Positions 1-5,893 of a stretch of DNA of 6,856 bases are shown here, in pieces; position 1 is the first letter of the stretch; each line of letters begins with the position of its first letter. Below the pieces are notes generated by a model. That model was not told the DNA's origin and did no database searches. It saw only the letters and a list, made by a program, of their open reading frames with translations. Origin of the DNA: Clostridiales bacterium. Its GTDB lineage: Bacteria; Bacillota; Clostridia; WRLR01. The DNA is taken from positions 1-6,856 of the forward strand of contig JAISFK010000328.1 in NCBI GenBank assembly GCA_031263625.1. The letters run 5' to 3'. The translations under genes were made by a program, and so were the position numbers.

Positions 1-1339
1 CCCCGCCCCCGACGATGGCGATGTCCGAGGCGCCGACCTCCGACACGGTGCCGCTAATCGACGCGTGAACCATGCAGCCCACGTCCTCGAACGCGACGCC
101 GGCGATCGCGTCGCCCGCCCGCACGCTGTCGCCCGGCTTCACGAGCGGCGACGCGGGCCTGCCGGGGCCGTGCTTCAGCGGCACGCGCACCGTCGCGGGG
201 CGGCAGATCGCGAGCCTGTCTATGTGCGCCGGGTACGCGGACAGCGAAAGCCGCGATATCAGGCGGCTCTGCGCGACGCGCCGGTAGCCCCTGAGCTCCG
301 CCTGCTCCGGGCGAACCGTCCTGTCCGAAACCCTCGCGCCCTTCGCGCGCAGCAGCTCCTTCACGTAGGCGTTGACGCGGCGCGGGCTCAGCAGCATCGG
401 GCAGGCGTGCAGCTCGCACAGGCCGCACTCGCAGCACAGGAGCGCGTCGCTCAGGTCGGCATCCCCGGTTCCCGTCGCCATGCTGCGCATCACGCGGCTG
501 GGGCGGATCCTGTGCCCGATCAGGTAGCGCGGGCACAGCTCCGTGCAGCACGAGCACTGCATGCACACGGATTTCGCCTGGTTCAGCATGTGCTCGCGCG
601 GCTTTTTCGCGAACTCGATCAGCGGGTGCGCGGCCGGCAGCAGGACGATGCCGCCGTCGGCCTTGCCTATGCAAAGGCTATCCGCCTCGGACATCCCGTG
701 CTGCTTGCCCATCATGGGGCCGCCCTTGACGATGGCATACGGCGTCACGCGCGGCCCGCCGGCGGCGGCGATGCAGTCGGCCACCGACGCGCCCACCGGC
801 GCCCGCACAATCGCGGGCTCCGCCACCTCCCCCGTCACGGTGACGTATTTCTCGGTCACGGGGATCCCGCGCGACGCGGCGCCGACGGCCAGCGCGGTCG
901 TGACGTTCAAAACGACGATCCCGACCTCAAGCGGGATGCCGCCCGGCGGCACTGTCCTGCCCGTGACCTCGTAGGCCAGCACCTGCTCGTCGCCGGCGGG
1001 GTAAAAGCTGTCCAGGCCGCAGATCTCCGCCTCCGCGCCAATCGCGGACAGCGCGGCTTTCAGCGCGGCGATCTCGGCCGCGTATTTCTTTTTCGTGCCG
1101 ATGGCGACGCGGCTGAAGCGGAACTCGGTTTTCAGCAGGGCCAGTGCCTCGGCGATCTCGGTGGCGAAATGGCGCATGGCGTAGCGGTCGGACGCGAGCA
1201 GCGGCTCGCACTCGGCCGCGTTAATGAGCAGCGTGTCGGGGGGCTCGCCCCCGCCCGGCGCCAGCTTTTTGTGGGTGGGAAAGCCCGCGCCGCCCGCGCC
1301 GACGATGCCCGCCTGAAATATTTGCTCCAGAAGGCCCAT
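1..1339 (-). CDS. PduS-like SLBB/4Fe-4S flavoprotein, probable cobalamin reductase (3' end outside window)
   Basis: I translated the frame by hand without interruption for 446 codons, running off the window edge. The N-terminus has the RnfC/NuoF-like GIVGAGGAGFPTHKKL (11-26) and INAAECEPLL (39-48), typical of a flavin/nucleotide-binding fold. An SLBB-type region with VTGEVAEPAIVRAPVGASV follows (about 165-215). Two 4Fe-4S motifs are complete: Cys259, 262, 265, 269 (CMQCSCCTELCP) and Cys302, 305, 308, 313 (CCECGLCELHACP). The C-terminal part, VKPGDSVRAGDAIAG onward, looks like a barrel-sandwich domain. Salmonella PduS reduces cobalamin for adenosylation; the related gene in Firmicutes eut operons is usually just called SLBB or RnfC-like. 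Beside eutT, a role in supplying Co(I) cobalamin, or in moving electrons across the shell, is a fair inference. Length is close to PduS (about 450), so little is probably missing. Confidence 0.9.
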   Translation of the reverse strand, partial: MGLLEQIFQAGIVGAGGAGFPTHKKLAPGGGEPPDTLLINAAECEPLLASDRYAMRHFATEIAEALALLKTEFRFSRVAIGTKKKYAAEIAALKAALSAIGAEAEICGLDSFYPAGDEQVLAYEVTGRTVPPGGIPLEVGIVVLNVTTALAVGAASRGIPVTEKYVTVTGEVAEPAIVRAPVGASVADCIAAAGGPRVTPYAIVKGGPMMGKQHGMSEADSLCIGKADGGIVLLPAAHPLIEFAKKPREHMLNQAKSVCMQCSCCTELCPRYLIGHRIRPSRVMRSMATGTGDADLSDALLCCECGLCELHACPMLLSPRRVNAYVKELLRAKGARVSDRTVRPEQAELRGYRRVAQSRLISRLSLSAYPAHIDRLAICRPATVRVPLKHGPGRPASPLVKPGDSVRAGDAIAGVAFEDVGCMVHASISGTVSEVGASDIAIVGGG

Positions 1340-1347
1340 GCCGCAAT

Positions 1348-1354
1348 CCCTCCC
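1348..1354 (-). promoter_or_regulatory. Shine-Dalgarno site of the PduS-like gene
   Basis: GGGAGGG lies 8 nt before ATG 1339 and only 19 nt after the stop of the preceding gene. It fixes the start and shows there is no room for an intervening gene. Confidence 0.7.
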
Positions 1355-1373
1355 GCCGCGCAAACCGCGCCGC

Positions 1374-1889
1374 TCACGCGCCCTGCTCTCTCACAATCTT
1401 CACGCCGTGGCCCTTGGCGTAGTCGCTCGCCAGCGCGGTGACTATCGCGCGCCTGGACACCCGGACGACGCTACCGCTGCGGACGTTGTGCTCGCGCAGG
1501 TCGCGCTCGTGCAGCAGCCGCTTGCCCGTGAGATCCACCGCGCCGGGAATCTCGCCCCCGCCGCCGTCCCCGCAGCAGCGTCCGGCCGCGCTTGCGGCGT
1601 TGCCGACGGCTGTTGCGTTAGCGCTGCCGCCCGCGCCGCTGGCCGCGCAGCCGCTGTCCGCGCCCCCGCCGGCCTTGAGCGCGCGGTACGCCTCCGCCGT
1701 CAGCAGCACATACGCATACGCGCCGCCCCCCGGCCCCGCCTCGCGGACGGCGCTGTACGGCTCCGAAACGATCCCGTCCGGGCAGCCGCCCAGCAGCAGG
1801 ACGCCCTTGCCCGCGTCCCGGCCCAGCCGCCGCATAAGCTCCTCCGTGACCTGCTCCACCAGCCTGTCAATATCAAGCTCCATTTTCAT
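1374..1889 (-). CDS. Small Eut-operon protein of unknown role (Firmicutes 'ethanolamine utilization protein' type)
   Basis: It lies where Firmicutes eut operons carry a short uncharacterised gene, after pduL/eutD. No enzyme activity can be assigned. The 171 residues have three parts. An N-terminal amphipathic helix (4-23, LDIDRLVEQVTEELMRRLGR) resembles a microcompartment encapsulation peptide. A small region (30-70) contains VLLLGGCPDGIV and AYVLLTAEAYRAL, possibly a beta/alpha fragment. A Gly/Ala/Ser linker with three cysteines (about 73-115) leads to a C-terminal module (118-168: KRLLHERDLREH, VVRVSRRAIVTALASDYAKG, HGVKIV). That module resembles the N-termini of EutT and EutQ. ATG 1889 is preferred because AAAAGGG lies 6 nt upstream; ATG 1895 abuts it. 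I believe it matches the family named only 'ethanolamine utilization protein' (I recall TIGR02536), but I could not search. Probably an encapsulated accessory or assembly factor. Confidence 0.82.
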   Translation of the reverse strand: MKMELDIDRLVEQVTEELMRRLGRDAGKGVLLLGGCPDGIVSEPYSAVREAGPGGGAYAYVLLTAEAYRALKAGGGADSGCAASGAGGSANATAVGNAASAAGRCCGDGGGGEIPGAVDLTGKRLLHERDLREHNVRSGSVVRVSRRAIVTALASDYAKGHGVKIVREQGA

Positions 1890-1908
1890 GACCATCCCTT
1901 TTCTAAAA

Positions 1909-2568
1909 CTAATAGTTCTCCAGAAAGCCGAGCATGCCCTTGGAAAACCCGCAGGCGTTGGCCTCGTCGTAGTCTATGTGCATGTACGTGGCAAAATCGG
2001 GGGAAACGCGCAAAACGACGCCGTGGAAAGTGACGGGCCGCCCGCCGCACACGTACACCGAAACGATCTGGCCGTCCCGCGCGCCGCAGCGCGCCGCATA
2101 GCGCGGCTCCATGTGGATATGGCGCCGGGCGACGATGGCCCCCCGCGCCAGGCCCACCTCCCCCTTCGGCCCGGCCAGCCTGGCGCCCGGCGTGCCGGCG
2201 ATGTCGCCGCTGAGGCGCACGGGCGCGTCGATGCCGAGGGCGAGCGCGTCCGTGGCGGACAGCTCGACCTGCGACTCGCGGCGCTCCGGCCCCAGAATCG
2301 CCATGCTGCCAAAATCGCCTTTCGGGCCGGACACCTTGATCCGCTCCCGGCACAGGAACTGCCCCGGCTGGCTCAGATCGGCGCGCCTTTCGAGCGCGTG
2401 GCCCGCGCCGAACAGGGCGTCGATGTCGGCGCGGCACAGATGGACGTGCCGCCCCGACGCCTCAAGCGGTACGAGCGGCTGCGACATGCGGCTCTCCACG
2501 CGGCGCGCGACGCGCTCCAGCAGGCTGCCATGCGTTGCTTCCAAACTGATCGCCTCCGTCCATTTCAT
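1909..2568 (-). CDS. eutD: PduL-type phosphate acetyltransferase EutD
   Basis: This enzyme converts acetyl-CoA and phosphate to acetyl-phosphate and CoA, recycling CoA inside the compartment and allowing later ATP formation. It belongs to the PduL family, not the Pta family. Two beta-barrel halves are visible: SGRHVHLCRADIDALFG (38-54) with LSQPGQF (65-71), GPKGDFGSMAILGPERRESQVELSATDALALGI (81-113) and LSGDIAG (119-125); then GAIVARRHIHMEPRYAA (143-159) and YMHIDYDEANA (195-205). Probable zinc ligands are His41, His43, Glu102, His150, His152 and His197. An N-terminal amphipathic segment (about 12-28) may be the encapsulation helix known in PduL. I chose ATG 2568 (219 residues) for family length, but no strong Shine-Dalgarno precedes it, and ATG 2598 or 2715 remain possible. 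The TAG stop lies 19 nt before the next gene's start, implying translational coupling. Confidence 0.92.
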   Translation of the reverse strand: MKWTEAISLEATHGSLLERVARRVESRMSQPLVPLEASGRHVHLCRADIDALFGAGHALERRADLSQPGQFLCRERIKVSGPKGDFGSMAILGPERRESQVELSATDALALGIDAPVRLSGDIAGTPGARLAGPKGEVGLARGAIVARRHIHMEPRYAARCGARDGQIVSVYVCGGRPVTFHGVVLRVSPDFATYMHIDYDEANACGFSKGMLGFLENY

Positions 2569-2631
2569 TCCATACTGACGAGCATTTGAATTTACCATAA
2601 ACGCGAGCCAGCAATGCTCGTTTCCTCTGTC

Positions 2632-2650
2632 CGACCGCAAATTGCGGTCG
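2632..2650. other. 19-nt perfect palindrome upstream of eutD
   Basis: CGACCGCAA and TTGCGGTCG are exact inverse complements around a single central A. It could be a dimeric repressor operator, or in RNA an 8-bp hairpin with a 3-nt loop. It lies about 64 nt before ATG 2568 and 34 nt before ATG 2598. Arms this long and exact stand out against the surrounding sequence. Confidence 0.6.
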
Positions 2651-2711
2651 AAATTCCCAATCGAGCACGGGTATGACTTCTTGCTATTTATTGCGGTTAT
2701 TCGCCTGTAAG

Positions 2712-2731
2712 TCACTAATGCGGGCTGCGCC
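2712..2731. repeat. 20-nt intergenic element, copy 1
   Basis: TCACTAATGCGGGCTGCGCC on the plus strand. It matches the copy at 5894-5913 at 18 of 20 positions, both differences being C versus T. This copy overlaps one arm of the hairpin after eutT. Confidence 0.55.
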
Positions 2732-2738
2732 CGCAGCC
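2723..2738 (-). other. GC-rich hairpin downstream of eutT
   Basis: GGCTGC and GCAGCC arms pair perfectly over 6 bp around a 4-nt GGGC loop, 28 nt after the eutT stop. An alternative pairing uses CGGGCT/AGCCCG. There is no U-tract after it, so it is more likely an mRNA-processing or stability structure, or part of a dispersed repeat, than a terminator. Confidence 0.5.
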
Positions 2739-2766
2739 AAGCCCGCGCTTACGCCCGCGCCGTCGC

Positions 2767-3765
2767 CTATTCCGGCGCCGAAGCCGCCGCTGCCTCCGGC
2801 GCCGGCGCTGCTTCCCCCTCGCCGTATTCACTCTCGCCGTATTCCCCGGCCTTCGCTCGCAGCATCATCAGGTAGATCGCCGACGACAGGCGGTTGAGCG
2901 CGCGCACGATGTCCTCCCGCGCCGGCTCGCCCGAATCGCCGCGAAACGCCTCATACGCGCAAAGCTCGACCTCCCGCGCCATGGTGCGCAGCGTGTTCAG
3001 CATGAGCACCTGCTCGCCGTCCTCGACGGCGATCGGCATGAAATGCGGGACATTGTAGTATTTTTGCGGGTGGTGCGAGCGATCCCGCAGCTCCGCCTCG
3101 CCCAGCCCAAACAGGCGCACGGGCGGCATCGGCTCGGCCAGCACCTCGCAGCGCATGATCTGCCGCGCGAGATCCAGCACCTCGCCCAGCTCGGCGGCCA
3201 GCCCGCCCGCGCCGCGCCGCCGGAAGGCCAGCGCCGTTTCGAGCGCCCTGGCCTCGAAGCTGTCGATCTTGCCGCGCAGCCGTATGACCTTGTGATCCTT
3301 GAACACGAGCTCCGTCCCGCGCAGCGCGGTCATGAACTCCGGCTTCGCCTCGTAGCTCTCGCCGCCTGGGCCGCTGTAGGCCCCCTTGCGCTCCGGCCGC
3401 CCGCCGCCGCCAGTGCCGCCGCCGGCGCCGCCTCCCGCAGAATCAGAATCGCGCTTTTTCAGCTCCGAAGCGCCTCCCCCCGCATTTTCTTCCCCGCCGG
3501 GCCCTTTGCCCGGCCCTTTGGCCCCCGGCCTTTCGGAGCCCAGCCTCTCGGCTCCCGGCCTCCCGGCCGCCGCCCTTTCGGATCCCGGCGCCTTGATGAT
3601 CCGCCTGCCGCCGACAACCAGGTCTATCCGGTGGTCGATCAGGTACGCCTTGGCCGACGGCGTCACAATGACGCCGTCGGCCACCCGGTACTCCTTCAGC
3701 GCGTCCAGATCCTCGTCCTTCAGCAGTATTCTCAGCGCGGCTTCGGTCAAAACACTCACGTGCAT
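2767..3765 (-). CDS. eutT: Corrinoid adenosyltransferase EutT, cysteine-poor type, with Gly-rich insert
   Basis: EutT transfers the adenosyl group of ATP to Co(I)-cobalamin, making the cofactor for EutBC. Residues 5-52 form the N-terminal EutT module (LTEAALR, then VIVTPSAKAYL). The catalytic region spans about 141-275, with RGKIDSFEARALE, RCEVLAEPMPPVRLFGL, HHPQKYYNVPHFMP and LNTLRTMAREVELCAYEAF. Between them lies an insert of about 80 residues (60-140) rich in Gly, Arg, Glu and Pro, including G(S/A)ER repeats, and the C-terminus is an Ala/Pro/Glu tail. At 332 residues it is longer than typical EutT. The CCxxC cluster of the metal-dependent Salmonella enzyme is absent; only two cysteines are present (206, 269). 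This agrees with the metal-independent EutT class described in Listeria and other Firmicutes. The start is uncertain: GTG 3768, ATG 3765 and GTG 3759 all lie beside GGGACGGGAG, and GTG 3759 has the best spacing (8 nt after GGGAG). Confidence 0.93.
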   Translation of the reverse strand: MHVSVLTEAALRILLKDEDLDALKEYRVADGVIVTPSAKAYLIDHRIDLVVGGRRIIKAPGSERAAAGRPGAERLGSERPGAKGPGKGPGGEENAGGGASELKKRDSDSAGGGAGGGTGGGGRPERKGAYSGPGGESYEAKPEFMTALRGTELVFKDHKVIRLRGKIDSFEARALETALAFRRRGAGGLAAELGEVLDLARQIMRCEVLAEPMPPVRLFGLGEAELRDRSHHPQKYYNVPHFMPIAVEDGEQVLMLNTLRTMAREVELCAYEAFRGDSGEPAREDIVRALNRLSSAIYLMMLRAKAGEYGESEYGEGEAAPAPEAAAASAPE

Positions 3766-3840
3766 CACTCCCGTCCCGGACTGCCCAGGCGCTCGCGCCC
3801 GCCGCCCGGATTACTGTGGCCTTTCGCTTTGAGAACAGCG

Positions 3841-4125
3841 TCACTTCGCCTTCGGCAGTATGGTTTCCACCTCGCCGTGCGGGCGGGGGATGACATGCAC
3901 GGACACGAGCTCGCCGACGCGCTCGGCCGCCGCGGCCCCGGCGTCCGTCGCCGCTTTCACGGCGCCGACGTCCCCGCGTATCATGACGGTGACAAGCCCG
4001 CCGCCGACGTGCTCCTTGCCGACCAGCGTCACGTTCGCCGCCTTCACCATGGCGTCGGCCGCCTCAATGGAGGCCACCAGCCCCTTCGTCTCGATCATGC
4101 CCAGCGCGATGTTCATTTCAGCCAT
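3841..4125 (-). CDS. eutM: Hexameric microcompartment shell protein EutM (BMC-H)
   Basis: This 94-residue protein is a single BMC domain of the EutM/PduA class. Such proteins form hexamers that tile the flat facets of the shell, with a small central pore for ethanolamine and products. The sequence matches the family almost end to end: ALGMIETKGLVASIEAADAM at the start, KEHVGGGLVTVMIRGDVGAV in the middle including the pore-lining GGG segment, then AATDAGAAAAERVGELVSVHVIPRPHGEVE at the end. The length is normal for the class and no C-terminal extension is present. ATG 4125 is supported by AAGGAG 9 nt upstream; Met4 would be less well spaced. It is the only shell protein in the window, and it has its own long AT-rich leader, which fits a need for high output relative to the enzymes. 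Confidence 0.97.
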   Translation of the reverse strand: MAEMNIALGMIETKGLVASIEAADAMVKAANVTLVGKEHVGGGLVTVMIRGDVGAVKAATDAGAAAAERVGELVSVHVIPRPHGEVETILPKAK

Positions 4126-4134
4126 TTTCCCATT

Positions 4135-4140
4135 CTCCTT
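4135..4140 (-). promoter_or_regulatory. Shine-Dalgarno site of eutM
   Basis: AAGGAG ends 9 nt before ATG 4125. It is fused to the last unit of the AT-rich tandem repeat (ATGCGAA running into GGAG) and sits in sequence likely to be poorly structured. Confidence 0.75.
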
Positions 4141-4221
4141 CGCATATTTTTATGTTTTGCATATTCGCATTTTAGCATATTTCGCATGTTTCACATATTC
4201 ATATATTCGCATGTTTCGCAT
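4139..4221 (-). repeat. AT-rich degenerate tandem repeat, unit ATGCGAA-like, 8-9 nt period
   Basis: On the minus strand, ATGCGAA occurs exactly five times (plus-strand positions 4139-4145, 4164-4170, 4181-4187, 4206-4212, 4215-4221). Between them are variants such as ATGTGAA (4190-4196), ATGCTAA (4172-4178) and ATGCAAA (4156-4162). Unit starts fall near 4139, 4148, 4156, 4164, 4172, 4181, 4190, 4198, 4206 and 4215, that is, about ten units 8-9 nt apart. The block is strikingly AT-rich against very GC-rich flanks. It fills most of the eutE-eutM spacer. The unit nearest eutM overlaps the eutM Shine-Dalgarno by two bases. Function unknown; a role in translation or mRNA stability of the abundant shell protein is only inference. 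Confidence 0.8.
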
Positions 4222-4235
4222 ATTTATGGCCGCAT

Positions 4236-5879
4236 TCAGCCAAGCCTCGCCAGGAGCCTTCTCAGCACTTCCTCCACGACGCTGTCCTCGCAGACGGCGC
4301 CCGCAGCTTCAGCGGCGCCCGCGCAGCCCGCAATTCCAGTCGCGCCCGCGCAGCCCGCGCCCGACCCGCCCGCGCCCCCGGCCGCCGCGCCGCCATCCGC
4401 GCCTATTCCGGCCGACGCGCCCGCTCCGGCCCGCGAGCCGCCCGCTGCCGCGCCGCCCCCGGCCCCCGCGCCCGCCGCCGCCCCAGCGCCGCCCGCGCCC
4501 GCCTCAGCCCGGATCTCGTCCAGCTCGCGCGTGCCATGCGCGATGCGCCGGATGTTGATCAGGTTCATCGGGCCTATGTTGTCGGACGACGAGCTGCCGC
4601 CCACGGCCCCGCAGCCCAGAGTGAGCGACGGCAGCAGCCCCGTCGTGGCGCCGACGCCGCCCAAGGCGCCCGGCGTGTTCACGAGCAGGCGGCTGACGGG
4701 CTTTTTCAGGGCGAACTCCCGTATGACCCGCTCGTCGCGTGAGTGTATCATCATCGTGTGCCCCGCGCCCTCGTGCGTCAGTATGCGGATGCACAGCTCG
4801 CAGGCGCTCTCCCAGTCCCTCTCGGTGTAGAACGCGAGGACGGGGCAGAGCTTCTCCTTGGAAAACGGTACGCGCGCCCCCACCTCCGTTTCATGGCCGA
4901 TGAGCACCCGCGCCGAGGCGGGCGCCGCGAACCCCGCGAGCGACGCGACGTGCTGCGGGCTCTTCCCGACTATCGCCGGGTTCATCGTCCCACCGGCGCG
5001 CATGAGGATCGCCGCGATCCGGCCCTTTTCCTCCGGGCTGAGGAAGTACGCCCCCTGCCTCTCGAACTCCGCTATGACGGCGCCGCGTATGCAGCCCTCC
5101 GTCACGACCGACTGCTCGGAGGCGCAGATCGTGCCGTTGTCGAACGTCTTGGAGTCCAGGATCCGCTTCACGGCCAGCGGGATGTCGGCCGTGCGCTCGA
5201 TGTAGGCCGGCCCGTTGCCGGGGCCGACGCCGATCGCCGGGTTGCCGGACGAGTAGGCCGCCTTCACCATCGCCGCGCCGCCCGTCGCCAGAATCAGCGC
5301 GACGTCCCCGTGGCGCATCAGCTCCTCCGTCGCCTGCATCGTCAGCGTTTCCAGGCACGCGATCGCGCCTTTCGGGCAGCCCGCGCCCTCGGCCGCCTCG
5401 GCCATCAGGCGCGCCGCCTCCGCTATGCACCCGCGCGCGCCGGGGTGCGGGGAGAACACGATGGCGTTGGCAGTCTTGATCGCGATCAGCGCCTTGAAAA
5501 ACACCGTGGAGGTCGGGTTCGTGGACGGCACCAGCCCCGCGATCACGCCCATCGGCGTGGCGATCTCGGTCACGCGGCTCTCCCTGTCCTCGCGGACGAT
5601 CCCGACGGTCTTCATGCCCCTGATCGCCTCGTGCACGGCCCTGGAGCCGAACACGTTCTTGATCGCCTTGTCCTCCGCGCGCCCGAACCCCGTTTCCTCG
5701 CAGGCCATTTTGGCCAGCCTGCCGGAGTTCGCGCAGCCCGCGTCGGCCATCGCCGCGCATATGGCGTCTATCTGCCCCTGCGAAAGCGCCGCAAGCTCTC
5801 TCTGGGCGGATTTCGCCGCCCTTATCAGATTCCTCGTCTCCTGGACAGACAACAGATCCCTGTCCGTCAGCTGCTGCAT
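4236..5879 (-). CDS. eutE: CoA-acylating acetaldehyde dehydrogenase EutE with C-terminal Gly/Ala linker and terminal helix
   Basis: EutE oxidises acetaldehyde with NAD+ and CoA to acetyl-CoA in the compartment lumen. The 547-residue frame has the aldehyde dehydrogenase fold markers: TPMGVIAGLVPSTNPTSTVF (109-128), GVGPGNGPAYIE (217-228), and the catalytic cysteine Cys252 in FDNGTICASEQSV. The enzyme core ends near residue 456. After it come about 70 residues of almost pure Gly/Ala/Ser (459-529), then a short amphipathic helix, EDSVVEEVLRRLLARLG, at the extreme C-terminus. Encapsulation peptides on aldehyde dehydrogenases are known at either end; here it appears C-terminal, on an unusually long tether, making the protein longer than the roughly 460-490 usual for the family. 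I chose ATG 5879 because AGGGGGAG lies 5 nt upstream; starts at 5897 or 5993 would put this signal inside the coding region. The linker contains three cysteines (510, 519, 530). Confidence 0.96.
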   Translation of the reverse strand: MQQLTDRDLLSVQETRNLIRAAKSAQRELAALSQGQIDAICAAMADAGCANSGRLAKMACEETGFGRAEDKAIKNVFGSRAVHEAIRGMKTVGIVREDRESRVTEIATPMGVIAGLVPSTNPTSTVFFKALIAIKTANAIVFSPHPGARGCIAEAARLMAEAAEGAGCPKGAIACLETLTMQATEELMRHGDVALILATGGAAMVKAAYSSGNPAIGVGPGNGPAYIERTADIPLAVKRILDSKTFDNGTICASEQSVVTEGCIRGAVIAEFERQGAYFLSPEEKGRIAAILMRAGGTMNPAIVGKSPQHVASLAGFAAPASARVLIGHETEVGARVPFSKEKLCPVLAFYTERDWESACELCIRILTHEGAGHTMMIHSRDERVIREFALKKPVSRLLVNTPGALGGVGATTGLLPSLTLGCGAVGGSSSSDNIGPMNLINIRRIAHGTRELDEIRAEAGAGGAGAAAGAGAGGGAAAGGSRAGAGASAGIGADGGAAAGGAGGSGAGCAGATGIAGCAGAAEAAGAVCEDSVVEEVLRRLLARLG

Positions 5880-5884
5880 GAACG

Positions 5885-5892
5885 CTCCCCCT
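5885..5892 (-). promoter_or_regulatory. Shine-Dalgarno site of eutE
   Basis: AGGGGGAG lies 5 nt before ATG 5879. It decides the start, since the in-frame ATG at 5897 would place this purine run within codons. Confidence 0.75.
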
Positions 5893-5893
5893 T

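Larger units (their letters stand above)
2569..2766 (-). other. eutT-eutD spacer with two inverted repeats
   Basis: This spacer of about 198 nt is clearly less GC-rich than the genes, especially 2575-2720. In transcript order it holds a GC hairpin (2738-2723), a copy of a 20-nt element also found before eutE (2712-2731), an A/T-rich stretch containing TAAATA, a 19-nt palindrome (2650-2632), and a weaker CGAGC/GCTCG hairpin near 2618-2602. The eutD frame is open from 2715, so part of the spacer could be translated from ATG 2598 or earlier. An internal promoter for eutD is possible, but I see no convincing -35/-10 pair. No T-run follows any stem, so no intrinsic terminator is apparent. Confidence 0.5.

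Noticed and set aside
65..1441. A 458-codon open frame on the plus strand
   Set aside because: It is antisense to the PduS-like gene, whose own frame is complete with two 4Fe-4S motifs. The plus-strand product shows no recognisable domain.
2602..2650. Tandem hairpins before eutD as a possible EutV (ANTAR) antitermination site
   Set aside because: Firmicutes eut operons use paired hairpins with 6-nt loops carrying A1 and G4. The first stem here has a 3- to 5-nt loop without that pattern; the second has a 7-nt loop (ATTGCTG) that fits only loosely. No terminator T-run follows.
2673..2720. A sigma-70-like promoter for eutD (TAAATA as -10)
   Set aside because: The best -35 candidates are poor matches and spaced 14 or 18 nt away. 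The sequence alone does not support a call.
4139..4221. The AT-rich repeat as a CRISPR array or phage attachment site
   Set aside because: Units are 7-9 nt with no unique spacers, there is no cas gene, tRNA or integrase nearby, and the operon is uninterrupted.
3043..4830. A 595-codon open frame on the plus strand
   Set aside because: It runs antisense through eutT, eutM and eutE, has no family motifs, and its product is Pro/Ala/Arg-rich. It is a consequence of high GC content.
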